A stretch of 64,000 nucleotides of DNA from Fen-999 sp964530115 (GTDB lineage: Bacteria; Pseudomonadota; Gammaproteobacteria; Burkholderiales; Rhodocyclaceae), in assembly GCA_964530115.1 (NCBI GenBank), contig CAZGYD010000143.1, positions 7,243-71,242 on the forward strand, given 5' to 3'. Within the stretch, counting starts at the first letter, position 1. The number at the start of each line of letters is the position of its first letter. Position numbers and translations under genes: made by a program. The notes under the pieces are model-generated. The model did no database searches. It was given only the letters and a program-made list of their open reading frames with translations, and had not been told where the DNA came from. Shown one piece after another: positions 15,606 through 24,226 of this stretch.

Positions 15606-17630
15606 TCACTCGAACCGCAGCGGATCGGCGAGAAGCGGCGAATAGTCCGGGTTGTAGGTGCCGCCGGCGGTGTAGGGCTTGTCCTCGTCGATGAGGGTCT
15701 TCGCGTTGCCGAGACGGTAATCCATCGAGGTCGGGTCATCGAGATGCACCGGCCGCTCGGTGATCACCTCGCCGGTCTGCCAGGCGCTGCCGTCGAGGCG
15801 CGTGAAGGCCTGCCGCGGTGTGCGGAAGTAGCGGAAGGTGACCGGCGTTTCGGGGAACACGTCCTTGCCGAGCGTATAGCTTTGCGTGGCCACGACCTGG
15901 CGGTAGCGGCGCGCGGCCGCAAGCGCATCCTTCGCCGGCGGGAACAGCAGCGCCGCCTCCAAGCTGCCGTCGGCGCGCAGATGCGCGCGCCGCGCGGTGA
16001 ATTCGCGCATCAGTCTCTGCCGCAGTGCCTGGCCGGCCTGAAACGCTTCGGCGCTCGAGGTGTCGAGTACGGCCGGCCAGGCGGCGCTGTAGCCGTCCGC
16101 CGGAACGATGCGCGTCGCGAAGTGGCGGTTCATCGCCTCGGGCATGTCGCCGTAGAGGCTCGCGCCGACGACCGTCTCGAGGAAGTGGCGTAATTCGCCG
16201 CGGTTCATGCGCCGGTTGATGGGGTCGCCCATCGTGGCGCGTCCCGGTGTCGCCTCGGCCGTCGCCGCGCGGTCGGCGCGGTAGCCGAGATAGTCCATCT
16301 CCTTCCAGCCGGCGGCACCCGCGAACTTTCGCGGCAGCGACCAGGTGCTGTCGACGGTGTTGCCGGTGCCGGACGTGAACGTGGGGAATTCGCTCCGGCG
16401 CACGGCGCTGTGGCAGCCGAGGCATTGCATCAGCTCCTCGCGCTTCTGCGGCCGCAGCACGCCTTGGGCGTCCTCGATCCAGCCGGCGAGATACCAGCCG
16501 GCACCGTTGTCGATCCAGCCCTGGGCGTCATTGCCGTAGATCGAACGGCCCTCCTCCTTGTCGCCCGGGCGGAACTGGGCGTGCCGGAAGTCCCACCATT
16601 TGTACAGGTAGCGGATTTCCTTGACCCGGCGGGCGCGGGTGCCGGGGAAGGGGCTTGGCGCAGCATCGGTGCCGTCGGCGCCGACATCGACGTAGTGCAG
16701 CGGATGGGCGAATTCGGTGCCGACCGGATAGACACCTTTCTCCAGCGGCACGTCCTTCGCGCCGCCGAGATAGGTCTTGCCGTCTTCCGCCGCGAGCCGG
16801 TTCTGGATGGCCTTTTCGAGCAGCTCGAGATTGGCGGCGTAGGTCGCGAGGTCGTAGCGGCCATCCTCGGTCTTCATGAAGGCCGAGGGCAGCCGAACGT
16901 AGATGCCGGAGACCGAGCCCGTCATGGGCGTGAAGATGCCGTAGGGCATGAAGTTGATCGCGCGCCAGCCGGTGATCCAGCGATCGCCGTCCTTGAAGAA
17001 CCCGTTGGCCTCGCGCGCCGAGCGCACGAAGCCGTCGGCCCCGGCCGGCAGGTCGGCCGGATCGAGGCCGGGAAAGAGCCGCCAGTCGCCCGTGCCGCCT
17101 TCCCAGCGGCGAGGATCACCCTTGCGCTTCGCAAAGGCGGGCGCCCAGTTGTCCTCGCGGATCCACGCGGCCATGTCCCAGGCCGCCGGGTCCTGGCCGA
17201 GCGCCCTGACGCGGGCGAGGAGCTTTTCTGGAAAGAGCGTGTTCTCCCAGCGGTTGAGGGTCGCGAGCGGCGCCGTGGTGTCGAGCGGCGCGAAGCTGTA
17301 GTCGGTCTGGAGGTTGCCGATGTTGTCGGCGAGTCCGGCCTGCGGGTTGTTGCCCATGCCCTCGAGATAAAGGCCGTTGTTGTGGCAGTACTGGCAGGCG
17401 TTCTGCGTGCCGGCCGAAGTCTCGATGTAGCACTGGGCGGGGACGTGGGCGTAGGGGTTGGAAAACGCGAGCGGGCTGACGCGGTCGCCGGCGAGCGAGG
17501 CGGGCGCAGCCGTCTCGCCCGCCTCGGCCACCGCGCCGCCCCCGCCGCTGCCGCAGCCGAACAGCGCGGCCGCGAGCCCGCCGGCGGCAGCGAGGACCGT
17601 CATGGCGACGCCCGGAAATCGGAAACGCAT
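15606..17630 (-). CDS. diheme cytochrome c-like lipoprotein, unknown family
   Basis: The 674-residue protein has a lipobox (AALFGC, Cys25), so it is probably lipid-anchored. Two c-type heme sites are seen: CQYCH at 78-82 and CLGCH at 403-407. Between and after them lie Trp/Tyr-rich stretches (YLYKWWDFRHAQFRPGDKEEGRS) without motifs I recognise. It sits 71 bp downstream of the PhoX-like gene and on the same strand, so the two may act together in the periplasm. Function unknown; an oxidoreductase role is inferred only from the hemes. Confidence 0.75.
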   Translation of the reverse strand: MRFRFPGVAMTVLAAAGGLAAALFGCGSGGGGAVAEAGETAAPASLAGDRVSPLAFSNPYAHVPAQCYIETSAGTQNACQYCHNNGLYLEGMGNNPQAGLADNIGNLQTDYSFAPLDTTAPLATLNRWENTLFPEKLLARVRALGQDPAAWDMAAWIREDNWAPAFAKRKGDPRRWEGGTGDWRLFPGLDPADLPAGADGFVRSAREANGFFKDGDRWITGWRAINFMPYGIFTPMTGSVSGIYVRLPSAFMKTEDGRYDLATYAANLELLEKAIQNRLAAEDGKTYLGGAKDVPLEKGVYPVGTEFAHPLHYVDVGADGTDAAPSPFPGTRARRVKEIRYLYKWWDFRHAQFRPGDKEEGRSIYGNDAQGWIDNGAGWYLAGWIEDAQGVLRPQKREELMQCLGCHSAVRRSEFPTFTSGTGNTVDSTWSLPRKFAGAAGWKEMDYLGYRADRAATAEATPGRATMGDPINRRMNRGELRHFLETVVGASLYGDMPEAMNRHFATRIVPADGYSAAWPAVLDTSSAEAFQAGQALRQRLMREFTARRAHLRADGSLEAALLFPPAKDALAAARRYRQVVATQSYTLGKDVFPETPVTFRYFRTPRQAFTRLDGSAWQTGEVITERPVHLDDPTSMDYRLGNAKTLIDEDKPYTAGGTYNPDYSPLLADPLRFE

Positions 17631-17701
17631 CGAACTTCCCTCGCGTGAACGGGAAAAACCGCAGACCGGGGATGCCCGGCCTGCGGCGTTCTTCGGCAAG
17701 C

Positions 17702-19573
17702 TTACTTGATGCCCGGCAGGCCGCCGATATAGCCGACTGGCGCGTGGAAGCGGTCGATCTTCGACAGCAGCTGCGCCTTGAGGTCCGCCGGCACGCTGCC
17801 GGGCAGATCGCCCCAGTGCTGGGAGTTGCTCATGATGTAGGCGTGGCCGTTGAGGTTGTCGATCACCTGCAGCCCCGTATGCTCGGCACCGGCGACGGCG
17901 CTGAGAACGCGCGTCAGCTTCTTCGTATCGACGTTGTAGGCCCAGAGGAAGTTGTTGACGTGCATGCCCGAGTCCTCACCGATGAAGAGCGTGCGCATCT
18001 TCTCCGAGAAGAACAGGTTGTCCGGGTTGGCGATCTTCTTCGGGTTGGCCGTGTTGCCCTGGGCGTCCTTGGCGATGTCCTCGCCGAGCAGCGCGGACTC
18101 GACGTACATCTTGGTCGCCACATAATCCGAAGCGATCGCCTCGCCGCCGTTGGCCGTCTTCTGGCCGCCCGAAAGCTCGGCCGTGTAGGTCGCCCCGGCG
18201 GACAGTTTCGCCAGCTTGATGTGGTCGGCCGGCTCGTTGGTCATGCTGGTCATGCTGTCGCGGATCGAGGACATGGCGATGTAGATCTTCTTGTCCTTGG
18301 CGTTGAAGGCGATGCCTTCCATCTTGGTGAATTCCGTCGTCGCGCCGACGATCGCGGCGTAGCGGCGGGTTTCGAGGAAGGCGGCGGCCTTCTCCATGCC
18401 CGGCTTCACCGCCAGGCACTCGTCGGCCGTCGACCCGGCGCGCACGCGCACGTGCGTCGCCGGGCAGGCACCGGCCGAGGGCGCCACGGCATCGAAGATG
18501 TCGGTGAAGGTGACGCCGCTGTCGATGATGGCCTTGATCTCGGCGTCGGTGGCGTGCCCCAGCTTGTACCAGGTCAGGTCGGCGGCGCCGCCGCCCGTCG
18601 CCGAAGTCTGGTTCCACTTCGCCGCGTAGAGCGTGCCGGCCGAAAGATCGCGCGCCTTGTCGGCGACGAACATCGTCATCAGGCCATGGGTGCCGTCATC
18701 GCCGAAGTAGGCGGTCTTCTCGTCGGCCAGGACCTTGGCCTGCTCCCAGGTACCGCGACCCATCGCGTAATGCTTGACGACGGTGGTCGTGCCGTCCTTG
18801 CCGACCGTGACTTCGGGGATGAAGCCATAGTGGTAGGGGTTGGCGGTCCTGGTGTTCTTCCAGTAGAGCTCGGTCATCGCCTTGATGCCGGCGGTCGTGG
18901 TGCTATAGCCGCTGGTCAGCGGGTTGTATTGCAGGTCGTAGTCTTCTTCCGAGCCGAGGTGGGTGTTCCACGGCGTCTGCGAGCCGAAGCAGTTGATCCA
19001 AGTGCCATTGACGGAGGAGAAGTCGATCGGCCGCTGCGACTTGACCGAGAGCGCCCCGCCGTTACCCTGCGTCAGGCCGGTGAGCACCATGCCGGTCGGC
19101 GTGCGCGTATACCAGCCCGGCGTCGTCCAGGCTTCGGAACCGTCCGAGAGCAGCCAGTCATACTCGAAATGGGTGACGAGGAACAGATTGCCGTCGACCA
19201 CGAGCAGGCTGTTGGCATCGGGGGTTTCCAAAACGACCGGCTTGCCGGCGGGATCCATCAGCGGCGTCATCGTGTGATCGTAGGCCTGCCCCGCCGGATT
19301 CGCGTTGCCGCCGACCTTGTCCTTGACACCAAACAACGTGTAGTAAGTCAGCGGATATTCCTTCTTGGCGCCGGTGTCGAAGGTCACCACTGCCTTGGCC
19401 ATGATCTTGGTCGTCGCCATGTCGTCGGCCGTCGTCGGCGTGTCGGAAGTCTCGACGAACTCGACCGACTTGATCTTCGCGTCCTCGATGTTGCCCGAGC
19501 CGCCGCAAGCAGCCGCGGCGGCACCGACGCAGAGCGCCGCGCCGACCGCGCGGGAAATCGCTGTCTTCTTCAT
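17702..19573 (-). CDS. PhoX-like (DUF839) secreted protein
   Basis: The 623-residue product has a signal peptide with a lipobox-like CGG (GAAAAACGGSGNIED). The body contains DUF839/PhoX-type segments: WNTHLGSEEDYD, a long propeller, and the C-terminal DNLFFSEKMRTLFIGEDSG followed by HVNNFLWAYNV. PhoX proteins are calcium/iron phosphatases; related DUF839 proteins have unknown substrates. The ATG at 19573 gives MKKTAISRAVGAALC, a good signal. Position before the diheme lipoprotein and after exbD suggests an envelope redox/metal module. Confidence 0.75.
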   Translation of the reverse strand: MKKTAISRAVGAALCVGAAAAACGGSGNIEDAKIKSVEFVETSDTPTTADDMATTKIMAKAVVTFDTGAKKEYPLTYYTLFGVKDKVGGNANPAGQAYDHTMTPLMDPAGKPVVLETPDANSLLVVDGNLFLVTHFEYDWLLSDGSEAWTTPGWYTRTPTGMVLTGLTQGNGGALSVKSQRPIDFSSVNGTWINCFGSQTPWNTHLGSEEDYDLQYNPLTSGYSTTTAGIKAMTELYWKNTRTANPYHYGFIPEVTVGKDGTTTVVKHYAMGRGTWEQAKVLADEKTAYFGDDGTHGLMTMFVADKARDLSAGTLYAAKWNQTSATGGGAADLTWYKLGHATDAEIKAIIDSGVTFTDIFDAVAPSAGACPATHVRVRAGSTADECLAVKPGMEKAAAFLETRRYAAIVGATTEFTKMEGIAFNAKDKKIYIAMSSIRDSMTSMTNEPADHIKLAKLSAGATYTAELSGGQKTANGGEAIASDYVATKMYVESALLGEDIAKDAQGNTANPKKIANPDNLFFSEKMRTLFIGEDSGMHVNNFLWAYNVDTKKLTRVLSAVAGAEHTGLQVIDNLNGHAYIMSNSQHWGDLPGSVPADLKAQLLSKIDRFHAPVGYIGGLPGIK

Positions 19574-19709
19574 GGGGGTCTCCGTAGGAATGAAAATCGC
19601 GCGCCCGTAGGCTCGGCCGCGATTCTTGCCGCGGAGTATTTCAGGGCGTTGACGGACGGGTGACGCGCGAACCGTGGCGCCGAAGACGCCCCGCATCCGC
19701 CAGGGCCCC

Positions 19710-20126
19710 TCAGTGCGCCGCCGGCTCGGTGACGAAGGCGATCTTGACGATGCCGGCCCGCTGGGCCGCGGCCATCACTTCGGCGACACGCTCGTAGCGG
19801 GTGCCGCGGTCGGCGCGCAGGTGCAGCTCGGGACTGCCGGCGCGCGCGGCCTCGAGGTGCGCGGGCAAGGCGGCGGTGTCGATGGCCTCGCCGTTCCAAA
19901 AGAGCTGCCCCTGCGCATCGATGGCGACCTGGATCACCGCCGGCTTGTCGTCGAGCTTCGTCGCATCGACCCGCGGCAGGTCGATGGGCACCGCCTGATG
20001 GAAGAGCGGCGTGGTGATGATGAAGATCACCAAGAGCACGAGCATCACGTCGACGAGCGGCGTGGTGTTGATCTCGGCCATCGGCTGGACGGGACCGTCC
20101 TCGTTGAAGGAGCCGAAGGCCATCAT
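19710..20126 (-). CDS. exbD: TonB energy-transduction protein ExbD
   Basis: ExbD forms, with ExbB, the proton channel that powers TonB. The 138-residue protein has the typical N-terminus (MAEINTTPLVDVMLVLLVIFIITTPLF) with the conserved membrane Asp, then a periplasmic domain (PAVIQVAIDAQGQLFWNGEAI, HLRADRGTRYERVAEVM). It overlaps exbB by 4 bp. It belongs to the tonB-exbB-exbD operon that should serve the two TonB receptors in this window. Confidence 0.93.
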   Translation of the reverse strand: MMAFGSFNEDGPVQPMAEINTTPLVDVMLVLLVIFIITTPLFHQAVPIDLPRVDATKLDDKPAVIQVAIDAQGQLFWNGEAIDTAALPAHLEAARAGSPELHLRADRGTRYERVAEVMAAAQRAGIVKIAFVTEPAAH

Positions 20127-20824
20127 GCCCTCCCGGCGCCAACGGGGCTCTTCGCGCCGGTGGTCAGGAAGGCGTGCAGGTCATGGGCGAAGCCGTCGAG
20201 CTGCACGAGGACGATGCGGTTGCCGCGCACCAGCGCGTTGTAGGCGAGCACCGCGGGGATGGCGACGAACAGGCCGCCCGCGGTCATGATCAGCGCCTCG
20301 CCGACCGGCCCGGCCACCTTGTCGAGTACGACCTGCGTCGCGCCCGAGAGGCCGACCAGCGCGTGATAGATGCCCCAGACGGTGCCGAAGAGGCCGATGA
20401 ACGGCGCGGTCGAACCGACCGAGGCGAGGAAGGTCAGCCCGCGCTCGATGCCAGCCTGGGTCTGGACGATCTGCGTGCGCAGCGCGCGGGTGACGAAGTC
20501 ACTGTGATCGACGTCGGCACCAATGCCACGGGCGCCGTTACGGGCGAGCGACGCCTGCGCCTGCGCGCCGGCCACCGCCAGCCGGGCGAACACGCCGCTC
20601 CTGTCGGCGGCCCTCAACGCCTCGATGCCCTGGGAGAGACTTTCCGCGGACCAGAAGGCGTTCATCGCCCGCTCGTAGCAACGACTCGTCTTCCATTGCC
20701 AGCTGCCCCGGCCGAGGATCACCATCCAGGAGCCGACCGACAGCAGCAAGAGCAGGATGGCCACCGCGTGGGTGACGAAGTCGCCCTGCGACCAGAAGTG
20801 GGCGAGACCCAGTTTCGAAGGCAT
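20123..20824 (-). CDS. exbB: TonB energy-transduction protein ExbB (MotA/TolQ family)
   Basis: The 233-residue protein has an N-terminal helix (AVAILLLLLSVGSWMVIL) and two further helices. It includes the conserved block TFLASVGSTAPFIGLFGTVWGIYHAL, then GGLFVAIPAVLAYN. The ATG at 20824 gives the usual short N-terminus (MPSKLGLAHFWSQGD); the frame is open further up but antisense to sense tonB coding. It is 10 bp from tonB and overlaps exbD. Confidence 0.93.
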   Translation of the reverse strand: MPSKLGLAHFWSQGDFVTHAVAILLLLLSVGSWMVILGRGSWQWKTSRCYERAMNAFWSAESLSQGIEALRAADRSGVFARLAVAGAQAQASLARNGARGIGADVDHSDFVTRALRTQIVQTQAGIERGLTFLASVGSTAPFIGLFGTVWGIYHALVGLSGATQVVLDKVAGPVGEALIMTAGGLFVAIPAVLAYNALVRGNRIVLVQLDGFAHDLHAFLTTGAKSPVGAGRA

Positions 20825-20834
20825 GCCAAGACTC

Positions 20835-21521
20835 CTACGACGCGTGCAATGAAAAGACGATGGGCACGGACACCCAGGATTCGATCGGCTCGTCGCCGCG
20901 GCGCGCGGGCACGAAGTGCCACTGCTCGACCGCGGCCCGGGCCGCCTCGTCGAGGCGCGCGAAGCCGCTCGACTGCCGGATCTCCACCGCCAGCGGCGTG
21001 CCACCGCGGCTGACTTTCACGCGCAGGACGACCTTGCCCTCCTCGCCGAGCCGGCGCGAGGCGACGGGATAGGCCGGCTTGGGATTCGAGAGGTAATCGG
21101 CGTCGAAGCGGGCTTCGGTCACCGGCGGCGGCGCGGGCGGCGGCACGGCCTCGATCGGCGGTGGCGCCGGCGGTGCGGGCGGCTGGGGCGGCACGGTGAA
21201 GGCCGGGACGGCCAATGGCGTTTCCGCCGCCGCCAGCACCGGCAAAGGCGGCGGCTCCTGCGGCATGAGCTTGCGCACCGGCTGGGGCCGCGCGGGCGGC
21301 GGAGGCGGCATCGGCGCTTCCGCCTTCGGTTCCGGTTTGGACAGTTCCACCAGTCTGACCATGACTTCCGTCGCCGCCTGGCGGACCTCCGGTCGGGTCG
21401 CCAGCTCCGCGGCCAACCACAGGACGCCCAGGTGGGCAGCGAACACGATGGTGAAACGGAGCGCCCGCCGGCCGACGGGCTCGGTGGGCGCGAACGGGTC
21501 GAGCGGTGGCAGCGCGGACAT
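20835..21521 (-). CDS. tonB: TonB protein
   Basis: The 228-residue TonB has an N-terminal membrane helix (FTIVFAAHLGVLWLAAELA), a Pro/Glu-rich periplasmic spacer (residues 70-135) and the C-terminal TonB domain (YPVASRRLGEEGKVVLRVKV ... SSGFARLDEAARAAVEQWHF). Residues 169-176 (KVSRGGTP) in the middle of the C-terminal domain are encoded by a copy of the 23-bp motif. The divergent 21661 operon shares a dyad operator with it. Confidence 0.93.
   Translation of the reverse strand: MSALPPLDPFAPTEPVGRRALRFTIVFAAHLGVLWLAAELATRPEVRQAATEVMVRLVELSKPEPKAEAPMPPPPPARPQPVRKLMPQEPPPLPVLAAAETPLAVPAFTVPPQPPAPPAPPPIEAVPPPAPPPVTEARFDADYLSNPKPAYPVASRRLGEEGKVVLRVKVSRGGTPLAVEIRQSSGFARLDEAARAAVEQWHFVPARRGDEPIESWVSVPIVFSLHAS
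20995..21017 (-). repeat. 23-bp dispersed motif in tonB
   Basis: AAAGTCAGCCGC then GGTGGCACGCC; read sense as KVSRGGTP in the TonB C-terminal domain. Confidence 0.75.
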
Positions 21522-21556
21522 CGTCACGACAGGTTTCCGTCCAGAGCAGGACCGGC

Positions 21557-21628
21557 ATTGTCGGAGATTCCGCGCCTGCGCACCTGCGACAATTTGTCGC
21601 TTCCCCGTGCCGCGCCAATGACTATGAT
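21557..21628. promoter_or_regulatory. divergent promoter with one shared TGCGAC-N5-GTCGCA dyad
   Basis: The dyad TGCGACAATTTGTCGCT spans 21585-21601. On the minus strand GACAAT (21557-21562) lies 31 bp from its centre toward tonB. On the plus strand TATGAT (21623-21628) lies 30 bp from its centre toward the 21661 gene. One site may thus serve both operons. Confidence 0.65.
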
Positions 21629-21660
21629 TCACCGCAGAGATCGACAGAAAGGCCGCCGCC

Positions 21661-21855
21661 ATGGACACGCAAGCCAAGACCGATGCCGCGAGCCGGGAGA
21701 CCGAAGGCTCCGAACTGCCGGCGCTCCTATTGGGGGCCGGATTCGCGCTGGCCTCGCTCATTCTCCTGCCTGCCGTCGCGCAACGTGTCGGCCTAGGCTC
21801 CAGCCTGACCATCGCCCTGCGCGGCGCCCTGATGCGAGCCGCCAACCGGGTCTGA
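21661..21855 (+). CDS. small single-helix membrane protein
   Basis: The 64-residue product has a charged N-terminus and one helix (LPALLLGAGFALASLILLPAVA). I do not recognise the family. It has an AGAAAGG ribosome site and is the first gene downstream of the dyad-controlled plus-strand promoter, ahead of the ABC/thioredoxin/P-ATPase operon. Codon third positions are GC-rich, as expected of a real gene here. Confidence 0.6.
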   Translation: MDTQAKTDAASRETEGSELPALLLGAGFALASLILLPAVAQRVGLGSSLTIALRGALMRAANRV

Positions 21856-21926
21856 GAAATCCACGGTAAAGTAGCTTCCCGCCGCACCATCGTGCCGGGG
21901 CGGCAAGCCAGTCGTTGCCGCCATCC

Positions 21927-22259
21927 ATGAGTATCCGTCCTTCCGCGTCGGCTGCCGCAGTGCTCGGCCTGCTCGTCGCCGCCTTCGCCGCGACCTGGGT
22001 CGATGCGCGCATGCTTGCCCTTGCGCGTGCCGCCGACCTCGAGGCGATGCGCGTGCTCGCCGGGCGCCTCGGGCTGACCGACATCGCCCTGTTCACGGAA
22101 GCGCGCTACACGCGCCACCCGAGCCAGGCCGATCTGCATTCGGCCTTCCAGGACCACCCGGTCGCACTCGAACACTTTCCCAGCGGCTCGCTGATCCTGC
22201 CGCGCGAGGCCGATCCCCGACGCGCCACACCCTGGAATATTGCGGAGGATCGCCCATGA
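21927..22259 (+). CDS. small membrane-anchored or secreted protein, unknown
   Basis: The 110-residue product starts MSIRPSASAAAVLGLLVAAFAATWVDA, a signal peptide or anchor, followed by a soluble part (DLEAMRVLAGRLGLTDIALFTEARYTRH). Family unknown to me. Its stop overlaps the ATG of the following permease (ATGA), so it is very likely translated with it. An alternative TTG start lies four codons upstream. Confidence 0.65.
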   Translation: MSIRPSASAAAVLGLLVAAFAATWVDARMLALARAADLEAMRVLAGRLGLTDIALFTEARYTRHPSQADLHSAFQDHPVALEHFPSGSLILPREADPRRATPWNIAEDRP

Positions 22260-23392
22260 AGGCCTGGCTGGAAAAGCAGCGGCACCTGATCGATTTCATG
22301 CTCGCCTCCCTGGCGCGGCGGAAGATGAAGAACGCCGGGCTGCTCGCCGTGTTCACGCTGCTCGTCTTCGTGCTCGCCTCGGTGATGTTGTTCACACACG
22401 CGCTGCGCCACGAGGCCACCACCGTCCTCGCCGACGCGCCGGAAATCGTGCTCCAGCGGCTGGTCGCCGGGCGCCACGACCTGATCCCTCCGGGATACCT
22501 CGACAGGATCGGCCGCATCCGCGGCGTGCAGAAGATCGAAGGCCGGCTCTGGGGCTACTACTACGACTCGGTGGTCAAGGCCAACTACACGTTCATGGTG
22601 CCGCCCGAGGGCGGCATCGAGAAGGGCACCATCGTCGTCGGCCCGGCGCTCGAGCGCGAGCGCGGCATCGCCGAAAACAACGGCATCTCGTTCCGCTCGT
22701 ACAACGGCGAGCTGTTTTCCTTCATCGTCGCCGGCGTGCTGCCGAAGAGTTCCGAACTCGTGAGCGCCGACCTGGTGCTCATGAACGAGGGGGACTTCCG
22801 CGCCTTCTTCACCTACCCCGAGGGGCATTACACCGACATCGCCCTCTCGATCGCCAACCCGCAGGAAGTCCGCAACGTCGCCCGGAAGCTGATGACCGCG
22901 CTGCCCGACTCGCGGCCGATCCTGCGTGAAGAGGTGGCGCGCACCTATCAGTCGATCTTCGACTGGCGCGAGGGCCTGATGCTCGCGCTGCTCTCCGCGG
23001 CGATCCTCGCCTTCGCGATCCTCGCCTGGGAAAAGGCCTCCGGCCTCTCGGCCGAGGAAAAGCGCGAGATCGGCATCCTCAAGGCCGTCGGCTGGGAAAC
23101 CGGCGACGTGATCAAAATGAAGCTCTGGGAGGGCGGGCTGATCTCGCTGACCGCCTTCCTCGCCGGCTATGTCGCCGCCTATGTCCAGGTCTTCCATTTC
23201 CAGGCGCCGCTGTTCGAGCACGTCCTTCGCGGCTGGTCGGTGATCTATCCGCACTTCGAACTGGTCCCGGTGATCGACGGCCTCCAGGTCGCGACGCTCT
23301 TTTTCTTCACGGTCTTCCCCTACATGGCCGCCGTGCTCGTGCCGATCTGGCGCGCCGCGGTAACCGACCCCGACGCGGTGATGAGAGCGTGA
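22256..23392 (+). CDS. ABC transporter permease, FtsX/MacB-LolE family
   Basis: The 378-residue protein has an N-terminal helix (AGLLAVFTLLVFVLASVMLF), a large extracytoplasmic domain and three C-terminal helices with the FtsX-domain block (EEKREIGILKAVGWETGDVIKMKLWEG). This family moves lipoproteins or acts as a mechanotransmitter. It pairs with the ATPase at 23455. Company with a thioredoxin, metal-binding proteins and a CopA-type ATPase suggests a role in maturing a periplasmic or outer-membrane metalloprotein; that is inference. Confidence 0.85.
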   Translation: MKAWLEKQRHLIDFMLASLARRKMKNAGLLAVFTLLVFVLASVMLFTHALRHEATTVLADAPEIVLQRLVAGRHDLIPPGYLDRIGRIRGVQKIEGRLWGYYYDSVVKANYTFMVPPEGGIEKGTIVVGPALERERGIAENNGISFRSYNGELFSFIVAGVLPKSSELVSADLVLMNEGDFRAFFTYPEGHYTDIALSIANPQEVRNVARKLMTALPDSRPILREEVARTYQSIFDWREGLMLALLSAAILAFAILAWEKASGLSAEEKREIGILKAVGWETGDVIKMKLWEGGLISLTAFLAGYVAAYVQVFHFQAPLFEHVLRGWSVIYPHFELVPVIDGLQVATLFFFTVFPYMAAVLVPIWRAAVTDPDAVMRA

Positions 23393-23454
23393 TTCCTTTA
23401 CCGGCGTTCCCTTCACGGGGAGGTCTTCGGCGGAACCGCCAAGATTGAACAGCG

Positions 23455-24126
23455 ATGATTGAACTGCGTGAGATTAGGAAAATTTTCAACCAGGGCCAGC
23501 ACAACGAGTATGCGGCGCTGTCGGGCATCACGCTCGCCATCGAGCCGCACCGGATCACGGCGCTGCGCGGCCCGAGCGGCTCGGGCAAGACGACGCTGCT
23601 GACGATCATCGGCTGCCTGGCGAGGCCGACCAGCGGCCGGGTCAGCCTGCACGGCCGCGACATCTCCGGCCTGCCCGAGCGCTTCCTCACCGAGATCCGG
23701 CGCAGGACCTTCGGCTTCGTCTTCCAGCAGTTCAACCTGATCAAGGGCATGAGCGCGATCGAGAACGTGATGCTGCCCGCCTATCCGACCGGCCGGCCGC
23801 ACCGGGAACTGAAGCGGAAGGCCGAGTCGCTGCTCGAGCGGCTGAAGCTCGCCCACCGCCGCGATGCCCGCGTCGAATGGCTCTCCGGCGGTGAGCAGCA
23901 GCGCGTCGCCATCGCCCGCGCGCTGATCAACGATCCCGAGGTGCTGATCGCGGACGAACCGACCGCCAACCTCGACACGGCGCTGGCCAAAGAATTCCTG
24001 GCGCTTCTCGAAGGCTTCCGCGAGGAAGGCCGCACCGTGATCCTGACGAGCCACGACCCCCTGGTCGTCGAATCGCCAGCCGTGCACCGCGTGGTGAGCA
24101 TGCGCGACGGAAGGATCGTCGAATGA
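23455..24126 (+). CDS. ABC transporter ATP-binding protein, LolD/MacB type
   Basis: The 223-residue ATPase has Walker A RGPSGSGKTTLLTIIG, Q-loop FVFQQFNL, signature LSGGEQQRVAIARAL and Walker B VLIADEPTANLDTA, all complete. It is the partner of the preceding FtsX-type permease, 62 bp upstream. The last base of its TGA stop is the first base of a 23-bp motif copy (24126-24148). Confidence 0.9.
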   Translation: MIELREIRKIFNQGQHNEYAALSGITLAIEPHRITALRGPSGSGKTTLLTIIGCLARPTSGRVSLHGRDISGLPERFLTEIRRRTFGFVFQQFNLIKGMSAIENVMLPAYPTGRPHRELKRKAESLLERLKLAHRRDARVEWLSGGEQQRVAIARALINDPEVLIADEPTANLDTALAKEFLALLEGFREEGRTVILTSHDPLVVESPAVHRVVSMRDGRIVE

Positions 24127-24148
24127 AACTCAGCCGTCGTAACACGCC
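24126..24148 (+). repeat. 23-bp dispersed motif right after the ABC ATPase stop
   Basis: Full match (C form). Its first A is the last base of the TGA stop codon. Confidence 0.9.
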
Positions 24149-24226
24149 AGCCAGAACGCCGGATCCGCCATACCCTGCGCGGGGCCCCTCCCCCGCGAAG
24201 GGGAAGCCGGGAAGAGGCGGGGCATC

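Noticed and set aside
17645..19663. 672-codon plus-strand frame opposite the PhoX-like gene
   Set aside because: Shadow frame; starts inside the diheme gene's 5' end and has no motifs.
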